Origin: Microbacterium oxydans
GTDB taxonomy: Bacteria; Actinomycetota; Actinomycetes; Actinomycetales; Microbacteriaceae
Length of the DNA stretch: 64,000 nt
Direction of reading: 5' to 3'
Assembly: GCF_000956525.1 (NCBI RefSeq)
Contig: NZ_JYIW01000019.1
Span: forward strand, 1 to 64,000
Positions 17,099-27,207 of the stretch are shown here, one piece after another. How positions within the stretch are numbered: the stretch's first letter is position 1; the number at the start of each line of letters is the position of its first letter. The notes beneath the pieces are model-generated. The model saw only the letters and a program-made list of their open reading frames with translations, ran no database searches and had not been told where the DNA came from. A program made the translations under genes and the position numbers.

Positions 17099-18421
17099 TC
17101 AGGCCCGCGCTGCGGCTGCGGCCGCGGCCGCCACGGGGAGTGCTGCCTCGATCTGCTGCAGTTCGTCCTCGCCGTGGGCGGCGGTCAGGAACCAGGCCTC
17201 GAACACGCTCGGCGGGAGCGCGATGCCCTGCTCGCGCAGGGAGTGGAAGAACGGCGCGTAACGGAACGACTCCTGTGCCTGCGCTTCGGCGTAGTCGCGA
17301 GGGGCCGATGCGCGGAACGACGCGTTGAACAGATTCCCGGCTCTCGCGACGGCGTGCGTCACACCGGCGCCGGTGAGCGCGGCATCGAGGGCGGTGGCGA
17401 CGCGGTCAGCGGCAGCATCGACCGTGGCGTAGACCTCGGGCGTGGCCAGGCGCAGCGTCGCGAGTCCTGCGGCGACCGAGAGCGGGTTCCCGGAGAGCGT
17501 GCCTGCCTGATAGACCGGCCCCAGCGGGGCGAGCAGATCCATGACCTCGGCACGTCCGCCGAGGGCTGCCAACGGCATCCCACCGCCGACGACCTTGCCG
17601 AATGTGATGATGTCGGGAAGATACTCCTCGCCGGACGCGGCCTGCAGCCCCCAGAAACCGGCGGAGTGCACGCGGAACCCGGTGAGCACCTCGTCGAGGA
17701 TCATCAGGGCGCCGTGCGCATGCGCCGTGTCGGCGATCAGACGGTTGAAACCCGGCGCAGGGGCCACGACGCCCATGTTCGCGGCTGCGGCTTCGACGAT
17801 GACGGCCGCGATGCGCGGTCCGTGCTCGGCGAACACTGCTGCCAGCGCCTCAGGGTCGTTGTAGCCGATCACCAGCGTCTGAGCGGCGATCGGCGCTGGC
17901 ACACCCGCAGAACCGGGCAGTGCGAGGGTCGCGACGCCCGAGCCGGCCTCGGCCAGCAGTCCATCGGAGTGACCGTGGTAGTGGCCGGCGAACTTCACGA
18001 GCAGATCGCGACCGGTCGCACCTCGCGCCAGACGGATCGCGGTCATGGTCGCCTCGGTGCCGGTGGACACCAGGCGCACCCGCTCGACCGGACGCACCTC
18101 GCCGAAGCGCACACGATCAGCGATCACGGAGGCGAGTTCGACCTCACCCTCGGTCGGTGCGCCGAAGGAGAGCCCGCGGGTCGCGGCCTCCTGCACAGCG
18201 GCGACGATCTCGGGGTGGGCGTGTCCGAGCAGCGCCGGCCCCCACGAGGCGACGAGGTCGACGTAGGTGGCGCCTGCAGCATCCGTCACCCTCGCGCCCT
18301 TCGCGGAGGCGAGGAAGCGCGGGGTGCCGCCGACCGACCCGTACGCCCGCACCGGCGAGTTCACCCCACCGGGGATCACCGCTCTGGCGGCGGAGAACAG
18401 ATCGTCGTTGCGGTCGCTCAT
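17099..18421 (-). CDS. hemL: Glutamate-1-semialdehyde 2,1-aminomutase
   Basis: A 440-residue PLP enzyme that converts glutamate-1-semialdehyde to 5-aminolevulinate, the last step of the C5 route that hemA begins. Class III aminotransferase features are visible: [12 protein letters not shown] and the PLP-binding lysine in [13 protein letters not shown]. The C-terminus ends in an alanine run. The ATG is 16 nt beyond the hemB stop, and GAGGAG lies about 13 nt upstream. It is the last gene of the heme cluster, which runs in order C-D-B-L from chdC. Confidence 0.95.
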   Translation of the reverse strand: MSDRNDDLFSAARAVIPGGVNSPVRAYGSVGGTPRFLASAKGARVTDAAGATYVDLVASWGPALLGHAHPEIVAAVQEAATRGLSFGAPTEGEVELASVIADRVRFGEVRPVERVRLVSTGTEATMTAIRLARGATGRDLLVKFAGHYHGHSDGLLAEAGSGVATLALPGSAGVPAPIAAQTLVIGYNDPEALAAVFAEHGPRIAAVIVEAAAANMGVVAPAPGFNRLIADTAHAHGALMILDEVLTGFRVHSAGFWGLQAASGEEYLPDIITFGKVVGGGMPLAALGGRAEVMDLLAPLGPVYQAGTLSGNPLSVAAGLATLRLATPEVYATVDAAADRVATALDAALTGAGVTHAVARAGNLFNASFRASAPRDYAEAQAQESFRYAPFFHSLREQGIALPPSVFEAWFLTAAHGEDELQQIEAALPVAAAAAAAARA

Positions 18422-18437
18422 GGTGGTGAAATGCTCC

Positions 18438-19415
18438 TCAGGCGTCGAGCCAGTGGGCGGCTTCCGTCGCCCAGTACGTCAGAACCGCGTCAGCGCCGGC
18501 GCGGCGAATCGAAAGCAGCGATTCGAGGACGGCCGCACGGCGGTCGATCCATCCGTTCGCGGCTGCGGCCTCGATCATCGCGTACTCGCCCGAGACCTGG
18601 TATGCCCACACCGGAATATGCACGGTGTCGCGGACCTCGCGCAGCACGTCGAGGAACGCCATCGCCGGCTTCACCATGACGATGTCGGCGCCCTCCGCCT
18701 CATCGACGACAGCCTCGCGCACGCCCTCGCGGCGGTTGCCGGGGTCGAGCTGGTACGTGCGACGGTCGCCGACCAGCTGCGAATCGACGGCTTCGCGGAA
18801 CGGGCCGTAGAACGCACTCGCGTACTTGGCGGCGTAGGCGAGGATCAGCGTCTGCGTGAATCCCTCGGCGTCGAGCGCGTCACGGATCACCGCGACCTGG
18901 CCGTCCATCATGCCGGAGAGGCCGAGCAGCTGCGAGCCGGCGCGTGCCTGGGCGATCGCCATCGAGGCGTAGCGCTCGAGCGTCGCATCGTTGTCGACGG
19001 AGCCGTCTGCAGCGAGCACGCCGCAGTGGCCGTGATCCGTGAACTCGTCGAGGCAGAGATCGGTCTGCACGACCAGGGCGTCGCCGACCTCGGCAGCCAG
19101 CACCTCGGTCGCGACGTTCAGGATGCCCAGAGGGTCGTCAGCACCGGAGCCGCGCGCATCGCGCACCGCAGGCACGCCGAACAGCATGACGCCGCCGACA
19201 CCGGCCTCCGCTGCGTCGACCGCTGCGGCGCGCAGGGAATCGATCGAGTGCTGGGCGACGCCCGGCATCGAACCGATCGCGACCGGCTCGTCGATCCCCT
19301 CCCGCACGAACAGCGGGAGCACGAGCTGGCTCGGCCGCAGCGTGGTCTCCCGTACGAGATCGCGCACGGCACGGGACTGACGCAGCCGCCTCAGGCGGAC
19401 TTCGGGGAAGCTCAC
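18438..19415 (-). CDS. hemB: Delta-aminolevulinic acid dehydratase (porphobilinogen synthase)
   Basis: A 325-residue enzyme condensing two 5-aminolevulinate molecules into porphobilinogen. The Schiff-base lysines are in [14 protein letters not shown] and [11 protein letters not shown]. The metal region reads [14 protein letters not shown], in which aspartate replaces zinc-ligand cysteines, so this is the magnesium-type rather than the zinc-type enzyme. The GTG start overlaps the hemD stop (GTGA), giving translational coupling. Confidence 0.95.
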   Translation of the reverse strand: MSFPEVRLRRLRQSRAVRDLVRETTLRPSQLVLPLFVREGIDEPVAIGSMPGVAQHSIDSLRAAAVDAAEAGVGGVMLFGVPAVRDARGSGADDPLGILNVATEVLAAEVGDALVVQTDLCLDEFTDHGHCGVLAADGSVDNDATLERYASMAIAQARAGSQLLGLSGMMDGQVAVIRDALDAEGFTQTLILAYAAKYASAFYGPFREAVDSQLVGDRRTYQLDPGNRREGVREAVVDEAEGADIVMVKPAMAFLDVLREVRDTVHIPVWAYQVSGEYAMIEAAAANGWIDRRAAVLESLLSIRRAGADAVLTYWATEAAHWLDA

Positions 19416-20206
19416 GGCGCGAACTCGTCAGCCGCGTGCGGAAGTGTGAAGTGCGAGACCGCGTCGATCAGGGCGTCGACCGTCTGGCGATCGGCCACCA
19501 CCGACACGGGGAGCCCGGCCCGCTCGGCGTCGCGCGCGGTGCGGGGTCCGATCGCGGCGAGCAGCGTCTCCTCCGGGATCTCCGGGAACTGCTCGCGCAC
19601 CTGCTCGGCGACGGAACCGCTCGTGATCAGGATCGCGTTGATGCGGCCGTTCTCGACATCCCGCTTGATGCGCTCGGTCACCGGCACACCGACCGTGCGG
19701 TACGCGACCACACTGTGCACGTCGTGCCCTGCGTCCGACAGCATGCTGCTCAACACGGGCTTCGCGATCTCGCTGCGGAGCGCGAGGATGCGACGCGGCT
19801 CGGTCTCGAGCGCGAGCAGCTGCGTGGCCATGCCCTCAGCGGAGTTGTCCTGCTCCGGCACCAGCGCGACCTCGTAGCCGACGGCCTGCAGCGCCGCAGC
19901 AGTGGTCTCACCGACGGCCGCGATCCGCGTCGTGCGCGGGACGACGGCGCGATGCGCGAACATCACGTCGACCGTGGTGGCACTCGTCACGGTCAGCCAG
20001 TCGAAGGCACCGGCAGCCAGTTGCTCCAGCGCGACGTCGAGCGTCGGCTGGTCGGTCGTGGGCGCGAAGTTGATCAGCGGCGCGACGACGGGGACTGCGC
20101 CCTGCGCTCGCAGGGATGCGGCGACACCGTCGCCCCACGGCCCTCCGCGCGGCACGAGGATTCGCCAGCCGTCCAGTGGTCGTTCGTGTTTCGTTTCGGA
20201 TGTCAT
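19412..20206 (-). CDS. hemD: Uroporphyrinogen-III synthase
   Basis: A 264-residue protein that cyclises hydroxymethylbilane with inversion of ring D. HemD sequences are poorly conserved. The assignment rests on the N-terminal RILVPRGGPWGDGVAASLRAQG, the central TSATTVDVMFAH, the GETTAAAL segment, and its place between hemC and hemB. The ATG at 20206 forms an ATGA overlap with the hemC stop; longer upstream extensions would overlap hemC extensively and are rejected. Confidence 0.92.
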   Translation of the reverse strand: MTSETKHERPLDGWRILVPRGGPWGDGVAASLRAQGAVPVVAPLINFAPTTDQPTLDVALEQLAAGAFDWLTVTSATTVDVMFAHRAVVPRTTRIAAVGETTAAALQAVGYEVALVPEQDNSAEGMATQLLALETEPRRILALRSEIAKPVLSSMLSDAGHDVHSVVAYRTVGVPVTERIKRDVENGRINAILITSGSVAEQVREQFPEIPEETLLAAIGPRTARDAERAGLPVSVVADRQTVDALIDAVSHFTLPHAADEFAP

Positions 20207-21198
20207 GAGGATTGCTCTCGGGAGACGAGGTCGGCCGCCCCTTGATCGAGCAGCCGACGGGCAACAGTCAACCCGAGTTCGCGCGCTGCGCTGATCGGGC
20301 CTGCACCATCGGCAGCATCCGCTCCATTGCCACTGCCGTTCCGACGAATATACTCCCCGTTCAGGCCTTCGGTGACGTCGAGGCCGATGCGTCGCCCTCC
20401 ATCGGTCGCGTAGACGACGGTTCTGACGCGGACGGAGTCGCCGTCGACGACCGCGTGCGCGGCCATCGGAGCCTGGCATCCCGCATCGAGTCCTTCGAGG
20501 ATCGCGCGCTCGACCGTGACGGCCAGACGGGTCGCCTCGTCGTCGAGGACGGCGAGGGCCGCACGGAGCTCGGCCGGAGCATCCGTCGTCGTCTCCACCC
20601 CCAGCGCACCCTGTCCTGGGGCGGTCGGCCACTCGGCAAGGCCAAGGGCCTCTCGACGCAGCGGAGCGGCGGAGTCGAGACGGCGCAGACCGGCGGCGGC
20701 GAGGATCACGGCGTCCAGCTCGCCGGACACGACCCTGGCCTGCCGGGAGTCCACGTTGCCGCGGATGTCGACGACCTCCGCGTGCGGTGCACGCCTGCGG
20801 ACCTGCGCGATGCGACGCGGCGAACCGGTGCCGATCGTGCTGCCGGCGGGCAACTCGTGCAGCGGGATGCCGCCTCGCGTCAACACGATGTCGCGGGCGT
20901 CCTCACGCGGCGGCGTCGCAGCGATCACGAGACCCTCGGGGATCGCGGTCGGCAGGTCCTTGAGCGAGTGCACGAGGAAGTCGCACTCCCCCGCGAACAG
21001 GGCGTCACGCAGCCGAGTGGCGAAGATGCCCTGACCGCCGATCTCAGACAGCGAGGCACGGTTCGTGTCGCCCTCCGAGGTGATGGCGACCAGCTCGACC
21101 GGACAGCCGATGACCTTCTCCAGCGCAGCGGCGACGTGACCCGACTGCGCCTGCGCGAGCGCGCTGCGTCGGGTTCCCAGACGGATCGGAGTGCTCAT
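20203..21198 (-). CDS. hemC: Porphobilinogen deaminase
   Basis: A 331-residue hydroxymethylbilane synthase. Family features are the N-terminal IRLGTRRSALAQAQ, KDLPTAIPEG, RRIAQVRRRAP and the cofactor-carrying cysteine in LDAGCQAPMAAHA, which binds the dipyrromethane primer. The gene is 8 nt downstream of chdC and overlaps hemD, so chdC-hemC-hemD-hemB-hemL is probably one transcript. Confidence 0.96.
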   Translation of the reverse strand: MSTPIRLGTRRSALAQAQSGHVAAALEKVIGCPVELVAITSEGDTNRASLSEIGGQGIFATRLRDALFAGECDFLVHSLKDLPTAIPEGLVIAATPPREDARDIVLTRGGIPLHELPAGSTIGTGSPRRIAQVRRRAPHAEVVDIRGNVDSRQARVVSGELDAVILAAAGLRRLDSAAPLRREALGLAEWPTAPGQGALGVETTTDAPAELRAALAVLDDEATRLAVTVERAILEGLDAGCQAPMAAHAVVDGDSVRVRTVVYATDGGRRIGLDVTEGLNGEYIRRNGSGNGADAADGAGPISAARELGLTVARRLLDQGAADLVSREQSS

Positions 21199-21206
21199 CG
21201 GGCGGC

Positions 21207-21884
21207 CTACTGCAGCACGTCCGCGATCTCGTCGAACCGGAGCCTGCGTCCCGTGTAGAACGGCAGCTCCTCCTTCACGTAGAGACGCGCATCGGTGTAG
21301 CGGAGGTCACGCATCAGGTCGACGAGCTCGGTCACGTCATCGGCCTCGAGCGGGAGGATCCACTCGTAGTCGCCGAGTGCGAACGCGGCGACCGTGTTCG
21401 CGATGACGCCCTTGAACGCGGCACCCTTGCGGCCGTGGTCGGCGAGCATCTTGCGACGCTCCTCCTCGGGGGCGAGGTACCACTCCGGCGTGCGGACGAA
21501 CGGGTACAGGCAGAGCCAGTCCTTCGGCTCGACGCCGCGCAGGAAGCCGGGGACGTGCGAGCGGTTGAACTCGGCGTCGCGGTGCACGCCCATCACGTTC
21601 CACACCGGGAGGAGCGACCGGAGCAGCTCGGTGCGACGCAGTCGACGCAGTGCCTTCTGCAGCTCCTCGGCTGTGGAGCCGTGCAGCCACACCAGCAGGT
21701 CGGCGTCGGCCTTGAGACCGGAGACATCGTAGAAGCCTCGGACGGTCACGCCGGAATCCTCGACGTACGAGACGATCGTCTCGAGCTCCGTCGAGTCGGT
21801 CTCAGTGACGGGCACATCGGGATTGCGTCGCCAGACGGCCCAGAGGGTGAAGCCGGACGGGTTCTCTTCGCGCACTTCGGACAT
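21207..21884 (-). CDS. chdC: Coproheme decarboxylase
   Basis: A 225-residue protein of the chlorite-dismutase fold (formerly HemQ). It decarboxylates coproheme III to heme b, the terminal step of the coproporphyrin-dependent pathway of Gram-positive bacteria. Conserved blocks are LYPFVRTPEWYLAPEEER, MLADHGRKG and NTVAAFALGDYEWILPLE. Its presence with a HemY-type oxidase shows this organism uses the coproporphyrin branch; the ferrochelatase (cpfC) is not in the window. The ATG is exactly 6 nt after CAGACT, so a leaderless promoter probably starts the chdC-hemCDBL transcript here. Confidence 0.95.
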   Translation of the reverse strand: MSEVREENPSGFTLWAVWRRNPDVPVTETDSTELETIVSYVEDSGVTVRGFYDVSGLKADADLLVWLHGSTAEELQKALRRLRRTELLRSLLPVWNVMGVHRDAEFNRSHVPGFLRGVEPKDWLCLYPFVRTPEWYLAPEEERRKMLADHGRKGAAFKGVIANTVAAFALGDYEWILPLEADDVTELVDLMRDLRYTDARLYVKEELPFYTGRRLRFDEIADVLQ

Positions 21885-21958
21885 GCCCCCAGTCTGCCCC
21901 CTTTACGAGGCGGTCGCGAACGTGATGACCGACGGCCCTGGAAGCAGCTCCAGAGACG

Positions 21959-22231
21959 TCAGCGCGAGATGATACGAGCGATTCCCCAGACCACTCCGCC
22001 CACGGCGGCGGCCAGGACGACGACGCCCGCGACGGCGGCGACCGGATTGCGATCCGCGAACACCCGCCCCTTCGCGATGGCGCGCTTGGATGCCTTCTCG
22101 ACGCGTCGAGGGACGTTGCCCTTGATCTCGATCGCAGCGAGCGCGGCCTTCAGCTCGGCCCGAGCGGACTGCACGGGATCGACGATCCCGACGGGCACGA
22201 CGGTACGGGGCAGGTTGTCAGAGACGGTCAT
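21959..22231 (-). CDS. DUF3618-like small membrane protein
   Basis: A 90-residue protein: a hydrophilic, basic first half starting with VDPVQSARAELKAALAAIE, then one C-terminal membrane helix (AAVAGVVVLAAAVGGVVWGIA). The layout matches DUF3618 proteins, which accompany holin-like DUF1469 proteins in actinobacteria. It overlaps the upstream gene by 14 nt, so it is coupled to it. The 74 bp between it and chdC contain no other feature than the chdC promoter hexamer. Confidence 0.78.
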   Translation of the reverse strand: MTVSDNLPRTVVPVGIVDPVQSARAELKAALAAIEIKGNVPRRVEKASKRAIAKGRVFADRNPVAAVAGVVVLAAAVGGVVWGIARIISR

Positions 22232-22625
22232 CGCCGGCGTCCTTCACGAGTCGGATGTCTTCGGCCACGGCCTGTGCCGGGTTCTGTCGCCGCAGGACCT
22301 TGCGGAACTTCAGGATGCCGAGGAGCGCGAACAGCAGTACGGCCAGCAGCAGGATGCCGAAGACGACGATCGCCGACAGCCAGACCGGCCACCAGGACGA
22401 GAGTCCGGCGATCGCGAACACGAGGATCACCGGCACAGCCCAGAACAGGAAGAACAGGGCGACGAGGAACCAGACAGACCCGACGCCTGCATCCTTCGCC
22501 GTGCGCGAGATCCACGCCTTGGCATTGTCGATCTCAGCCTTGACGAGGTTCGTGACGAGCTCGGGGAGGTCCCCGAGCAGCGTCAGCAGACTGTCGTCGG
22601 CGCGGTCACGGAATCCGCGGGGCAT
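22218..22625 (-). CDS. Phage holin superfamily III / DUF1469-like membrane protein
   Basis: A 135-residue protein with an amphipathic N-terminus (SLLTLLGDLPELVTNLVKAE), two strong membrane helices (VWFLVALFFLFWAVPVILVFAIAG and VWLSAIVVFGILLLAVLLFALLG) and a charged tail. This is the Actinobacteriophage_holin/DUF1469 layout; despite the name these are chromosomal proteins with no proven lysis role. It starts 1 nt after the upstream gene's stop. The three-gene block sits inside the heme cluster. Confidence 0.8.
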   Translation of the reverse strand: MPRGFRDRADDSLLTLLGDLPELVTNLVKAEIDNAKAWISRTAKDAGVGSVWFLVALFFLFWAVPVILVFAIAGLSSWWPVWLSAIVVFGILLLAVLLFALLGILKFRKVLRRQNPAQAVAEDIRLVKDAGDDRL

Positions 22626-22626
22626 C

Positions 22627-23073
22627 TCAGGCGCCGGTCTTCTTCGCTGCGGGCTTGCGCGCCGCCGGCTTCGTGTTCGAGCTCGTGCTCGCCGAGCTGT
22701 TCGCAGCCGAGGTCTTCGGCGTGGACTTCGACACAGCGGCCTTGGCGTCGTCGATCACGGACTCCGCGGCATCCGCCACGTCCTCCGCTGCCTGCTTGCC
22801 CTTGGCGATCGCGGTGTCGAGCTTCTCACCGGGAGTGCCGGACCCACCGATCGAGGAGACGACCTTCACAGCGCCGTTCCAGATCGCACCGGGAACCGCG
22901 GCTGCCTTGTCGCCGACGAAGGCCTTCACGACCTCGACGCGCTCCTGCACCGGGTCGAGGTGCCAGACCTTGAGCCACTGCGTCTTGATCTGCTGGTACC
23001 GCTCGCGCCCGGCACGCGTGCCGAGGACGTACCCCACGCCGAGTCCGACGACGAGTCCGATCTTCCCCTTCAT
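22627..23073 (-). CDS. YtxH-like protein with Ala/Lys-rich tail
   Basis: A 148-residue protein: an N-terminal glycine-rich hydrophobic segment (IGLVVGLGVGYVLGTRAGRERY) of the YtxH type, a central helix, and a C-terminal tail rich in Lys, Ala, Ser and Pro (AARKPAAKKTGA). The ATG follows GGAGACCCC. It heads the block of three small membrane-associated proteins lying between hemY and chdC. Its role is unknown; envelope association is inferred. Confidence 0.8.
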   Translation of the reverse strand: MKGKIGLVVGLGVGYVLGTRAGRERYQQIKTQWLKVWHLDPVQERVEVVKAFVGDKAAAVPGAIWNGAVKVVSSIGGSGTPGEKLDTAIAKGKQAAEDVADAAESVIDDAKAAVSKSTPKTSAANSSASTSSNTKPAARKPAAKKTGA

Positions 23074-23197
23074 GGGGTCTCCTCACGTTGTTCCGGTCGA
23101 GCCGCAGGCGTTCGATCCCCGTCGGCCAGGTACCCAGCGTAACCCCGTATGCCGATTTCGGCATCTACCGGGGAGGGGGTTGACAGCAGGAGTTCAC

Positions 23198-24718
23198 TCA
23201 CGCAAAGAGCAGGGCGTGCCGCAACCGGTCGGACTCGCCCTTCGCATCCGGCAGCACCTGCGCCAATCCCGTGCCGGCGAGCCACGCACCGACGGCGGCG
23301 AGCCCTGGTACGTCCTGCACCGCTGCACGAGCGGCATCCCGGCGCTCTCCTGCTCCGATGATCGAGGCCGGCTGCGCCTGCACGTACCGGGCGCGATGCG
23401 CCGCGATCAGCGCGGACGGAGCGAGCGGCACTCCCAGCAGAGCGGATGCTTCGCTCAGGGCGAGCTGCGCTGCGGCATCGTCATCGAGCTCGGCCGTGGC
23501 CGCCGGTTCGCCCTGCGCACCGAAGGAGACCCGCACGACGTGCCGCCCGCCGGCGGCTTCGCGCACCCAGTCCCACTTGGCGGTCGAGTGCGTGAGCGCC
23601 TTCGCGATGTGGCTGCCGGGCACCGTCAGCACGCCGGTGCCGCGCGGGGCGGCGTCGAGGACCGGCGCATCGAGCAGCAGCGTCACGACCTCGATCTCCG
23701 GCGCGACGACGGCGGCGCCGGCCATGCTCGCGGCGAGCGCCGGCACGGCGTCGGCGAGCAGCACACGGGCGGTGCCCTCGTCGGTCGCGACGATCACGGC
23801 ATCCGCGTCGAACTCCTCGACGAGATCCGCAGGCTCGGACTCGTCATCGGCATCGTCCGCGGTGGCCTCCGGCCGCGATCGCGAGGTCACGCGCCAGCCG
23901 TCGCCGTCGCGCGCGACCTGCTCGACACGTGTCGCCGTCCGCACCTCGGCGTCGAAGCGCGCCAGGTCTTCGAGCAGCGCGTCGAGCACCGCACCCATCC
24001 CGCCGATGAGGCCTTCGACCGCGGCACCAGGAGTCTTGCGCGCCGCACCGTCCTGTCGCAGCGCCATCACGGCACCGGAGAGCGAGCCCACACGGGTCAA
24101 CGCCGCGTTCAGACCGGGAGCCGCGACATCGACGTCGACGTCATCCGGGGACGCCGAGTAGACGCCCGTCGTCACAGGGGCCACCAGGCGGTCGCGCACC
24201 TTCGCGCCCATGCGCGAGGCGACCAGCCGACCGAGCGAGAGCTGGTGTCCGATCGTGAGCGGCGGACGCACGCGGTCGAGGTAGGCACGCCACGCGCCAG
24301 ACCACCCGATCACGCGACGGACGTCCTCCTGGAAGGGGTTCGAGGGGATGCCGAGCAGACCGCCGACCGGCAGCGGTGCAGCGCCGATCCCCGGAATGCC
24401 GGCGAGCCAGGCTCCACCGGCGGCCGGCGCGACGATGCGGTCACCGAGACCGAGCTCCTGCAACAGGGCCCGCACGTGGCCGCCTCTGGTCGCGTAGCTC
24501 TCGGCACCGGCATCCAGCCCGACGCCGTCGAGCTCGGTGCGCCGGATCGCTCCGCCGACGGCATCCGCGGCCTCCAACAGCGTCACGCGCATGCCGACCT
24601 TCGCGCACTCACGGGCGGCGATGAGTCCGCCCACACCGCCACCGATCACGACGATGTGCGTGCCGGCGGCACGGGACGCCAGGTCATCGGCGCTCGGCGT
24701 CGCGGGGGTCTCAGCCAC
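23198..24718 (-). CDS. hemY: Coproporphyrinogen III oxidase (HemY type)
   Basis: A 506-residue FAD-dependent oxidase that converts coproporphyrinogen III to coproporphyrin III in the coproporphyrin-dependent pathway (also called CgoX). The dinucleotide motif [16 protein letters not shown] is near residue 23, [11 protein letters not shown] follows, and [12 protein letters not shown] matches the family. The GTG start overlaps the hemE stop by 8 nt. An acidic insertion ([12 protein letters not shown]) around residue 280 is a lineage-specific loop. It is 124 nt from the next gene downstream. Confidence 0.92.
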   Translation of the reverse strand: MAETPATPSADDLASRAAGTHIVVIGGGVGGLIAARECAKVGMRVTLLEAADAVGGAIRRTELDGVGLDAGAESYATRGGHVRALLQELGLGDRIVAPAAGGAWLAGIPGIGAAPLPVGGLLGIPSNPFQEDVRRVIGWSGAWRAYLDRVRPPLTIGHQLSLGRLVASRMGAKVRDRLVAPVTTGVYSASPDDVDVDVAAPGLNAALTRVGSLSGAVMALRQDGAARKTPGAAVEGLIGGMGAVLDALLEDLARFDAEVRTATRVEQVARDGDGWRVTSRSRPEATADDADDESEPADLVEEFDADAVIVATDEGTARVLLADAVPALAASMAGAAVVAPEIEVVTLLLDAPVLDAAPRGTGVLTVPGSHIAKALTHSTAKWDWVREAAGGRHVVRVSFGAQGEPAATAELDDDAAAQLALSEASALLGVPLAPSALIAAHRARYVQAQPASIIGAGERRDAARAAVQDVPGLAAVGAWLAGTGLAQVLPDAKGESDRLRHALLFA

Positions 24719-25736
24719 GTTCGTGCACCAGCTCGACGATGCGCGTGAGCTGATCGGGGTCGGTCTCGGGCGGCACGCCGTGGCCGAGGTTGACGATGTG
24801 CGCCCTCGCCGCACGACCACGGGCCAGCACGTCGAGCACATGCGCCTCGAGCACCGGCCAGGGAGCTGAGAGGAACGCAGGGTCGATGTTGCCCTGCACC
24901 GTGACGTCGGGACCGAGGATCGCGGCGGCCTCATCCAGCGGCATCCGCCAGTCGACACCGACGCCGTCGGCCACGCCGCCGAGCCGCATGTCATGGAGGA
25001 ACGGCCCGGTGCCGACGCCGAAGTGGATGCTGGGGATGCCGAGGCCCTCGAGCGCTGTGGTCGAGTGCGGTGCCACGAACTCGCGGAAGTCGGCGGTGCT
25101 GAGGGAACCCGCCCACGAGTCGAACAGCTGCACGACCGAGGCCCCCGCGTCGCGCTGCGCGATCAGGAAGCGTCGCGAGATCTGGGCGAGCCATCCGGCC
25201 AGTCGGTTCCACGAGTCCGGGTCGGCGTGCATCATGCCGCGTGCCCGCATGTGCTCCTTCGACGGCCCGCCCTCGACCAGGTAGGCAGCGAGCGTGAACG
25301 GTGCCCCGGCGAAGCCGATCAGCGGTGTGTCTCCGAGTTCGGCTGTCACGAGACGCACGGCCTCGGCGATCGCGGTCGAGTCCAACGAGTCCGGGTCGAT
25401 CGCGGTGATGCGGTCGACGTCGGATGCCGTGCGCACCGGGTTCGCGAAGACCGGACCACGGCCGGGCTCGATCTCGACCTCGACGCCGGCGAGGCGGAGG
25501 GGGATCACGATGTCGCTGAAGAACACGGCCGCGTCGACACCGTGGCGACGCACCGGCTGCAGCGTGATCTCGGCGGCGAGCTCGGGGGTGAGACAGGCAT
25601 CGAGCATCCTGGTGCCGACCCGCAGCTCGCGGTATTCGGGGAGTGACCGACCCGCCTGACGCATGAACCAGACCGGGGTCCGTTCGGGGCGGTCGCCCGT
25701 GAGAGCGCGCAGCAGAGGAGCATCGGAGAGTGCCAT
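24711..25736 (-). CDS. hemE: Uroporphyrinogen decarboxylase
   Basis: A 341-residue enzyme that removes four acetate carboxyls from uroporphyrinogen III to give coproporphyrinogen III. The substrate-binding signature [19 protein letters not shown] lies at residues 20-39, with FSDIVIPL and [13 protein letters not shown] downstream. The ATG is preceded by GGGAGGATGGATGC (ribosome site GGAGG, spacing about 8). It is the first gene of the minus-strand heme cluster and is divergent from hemA, 83 bp away. Confidence 0.96.
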   Translation of the reverse strand: MALSDAPLLRALTGDRPERTPVWFMRQAGRSLPEYRELRVGTRMLDACLTPELAAEITLQPVRRHGVDAAVFFSDIVIPLRLAGVEVEIEPGRGPVFANPVRTASDVDRITAIDPDSLDSTAIAEAVRLVTAELGDTPLIGFAGAPFTLAAYLVEGGPSKEHMRARGMMHADPDSWNRLAGWLAQISRRFLIAQRDAGASVVQLFDSWAGSLSTADFREFVAPHSTTALEGLGIPSIHFGVGTGPFLHDMRLGGVADGVGVDWRMPLDEAAAILGPDVTVQGNIDPAFLSAPWPVLEAHVLDVLARGRAARAHIVNLGHGVPPETDPDQLTRIVELVHERG

Positions 25737-25807
25737 GCATCCATCCTCCCATCCGGCGCGTGTGCTCCCGCTGAAGGGCGGCGGCGGCCGGGCCTGCGCA
25801 CGAGGGG

Positions 25808-25813
25808 TACAAT
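25808..25813 (+). promoter_or_regulatory. -10 element of leaderless hemA
   Basis: TACAAT, a near-consensus -10 hexamer, ends exactly 6 nt before the hemA GTG start. No Shine-Dalgarno and no clear -35 are visible. Confidence 0.7.
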
Positions 25814-25819
25814 CGAAGG

Positions 25820-27148
25820 GTGCTGCTGTGTGTCACGGCGAGTCACAAGACCGCCTCCTTCGACCTGCTCGAACGCCTGAGCCGCACCCCCGACGGCGTC
25901 GCCCCCACCCTTGTGGAGATGACTCCGTGCGTGCAGGGTGCCGTTGTTCTCGCGACGTGCAACCGGTTCGAGGCGTACGTGGAAATGGACGAACCGGTCA
26001 CCGCGGCAGGCGCGATCGGCGTCGAAGCAGTGCTGGAAGCCGTCGAATCCGTCACCGGTGTCCCGGCCAGCGAGCTGGATGGTGCGTACACCGTGCACGC
26101 CGGCCGCCGCGTCGCCGAGCACCTGTTCTCCGTGGCCTCCGGCCTCGAATCGGTCGTCTCCGGTGAGGGTGAGATCGCGGGCCAGGTGCGCCGCGCGCTG
26201 AAGTCGGCCCGCAAGGAGGGCACCACCTCCCCCGAGCTCGAGCGCCTGTTCCAGCGCGCCAGCCAGGCGCAGCGCAAGGTCAAGAACGTCACGGCCCTCG
26301 GTCGCGCCGGCCGCTCGCTCGTGCGACTCGCCCTCGAGCTCGCAGACAGCCGCATCGTCGACTGGTCCGCTGAGCGCGTGCTGCTCGTCGGCACCGGCGC
26401 CTACGCCGCGGTCACGCTCGCCACACTGCGTGAGCGAGGCGCGGTCGACATCTCCGTCTACTCCCCCTCCGGCCGAGCCCACATCTTCGCCGCGAAGCAC
26501 GGTCTTCGTGCGATCTCCGCCGAGGACTACGCCCGCACCGCCGCGCACTCCAGCCTGCTGATCACCTGCACCTCTGCCACCGAGCCCGTCCTCGGCATCG
26601 AGCACCTGCAGCGTCCGGCCGGCCTCGCTGCGGTCGGCTGCCCCGTCGACCCCTCGACAGGAGCCTCGGCATCGCACCACCAGCTCGTCGTCGACCTCGG
26701 CATGCCGCGCAACGTCGACCCGGCCGTCGCATCGCTCGACGGCGTCGCGCTGCTCGACCTCGAGACCATCCGCCTGCACGCCCCGCTCGAAGAGCTGCAG
26801 GCGACGGATGCCGCGCGCACCGTCGTGCGAGAAGCCGCAGACACCTTCCACGTCGTCGGCGCACGCCAGAGCGTCATCCCCTCCGTGGTCGCGCTGCGCT
26901 CGCACATCTTCACGCTGCTCGAGAGCGAGATCGCACGCGCACGCGCACGCGGCGACGAGGACGGCAAGGTCGAGCAGGCGCTGCGGCACCTGTCCGGCGT
27001 GCTGTTGCACACGCCGACCGCACGCGCGCATGAGCTCGCCGCCGCCGGTCGCGCCGACGAGTTCGCCGCAGCGATCAGCGCGCTGTACGGCATCGCGCCG
27101 GCGGCAGCATCCGACGCCGACGACGACTCGGCATCCTCCATCGCCTGA
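25820..27148 (+). CDS. hemA: Glutamyl-tRNA reductase
   Basis: A 442-residue NADPH-dependent enzyme that reduces glutamyl-tRNA(Glu) to glutamate-1-semialdehyde, the first committed step of C5 tetrapyrrole synthesis. The catalytic cysteine is in [13 protein letters not shown] near residue 50; [20 protein letters not shown] and the nucleotide-binding [13 protein letters not shown] follow. The GTG start 6 nt after TACAAT suggests a leaderless transcript. It faces away from hemE, so the two halves of the pathway share one intergenic region. The Lys/Arg-rich N-terminal degradation signal of some HemA proteins is not evident. Confidence 0.95.
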   Translation: MLLCVTASHKTASFDLLERLSRTPDGVAPTLVEMTPCVQGAVVLATCNRFEAYVEMDEPVTAAGAIGVEAVLEAVESVTGVPASELDGAYTVHAGRRVAEHLFSVASGLESVVSGEGEIAGQVRRALKSARKEGTTSPELERLFQRASQAQRKVKNVTALGRAGRSLVRLALELADSRIVDWSAERVLLVGTGAYAAVTLATLRERGAVDISVYSPSGRAHIFAAKHGLRAISAEDYARTAAHSSLLITCTSATEPVLGIEHLQRPAGLAAVGCPVDPSTGASASHHQLVVDLGMPRNVDPAVASLDGVALLDLETIRLHAPLEELQATDAARTVVREAADTFHVVGARQSVIPSVVALRSHIFTLLESEIARARARGDEDGKVEQALRHLSGVLLHTPTARAHELAAAGRADEFAAAISALYGIAPAAASDADDDSASSIA

Positions 27149-27207
27149 GCCAGCGCGCAGCCGCTCACCCGAGCGCGGAAGTTCCGGCCTGATGCCAGAC
27201 TGGACGC

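Noticed and set aside
22218..22625. Prophage remnant (holin)
   Set aside because: The holin-like label reflects a chromosomal actinobacterial family; no other phage gene is nearby.
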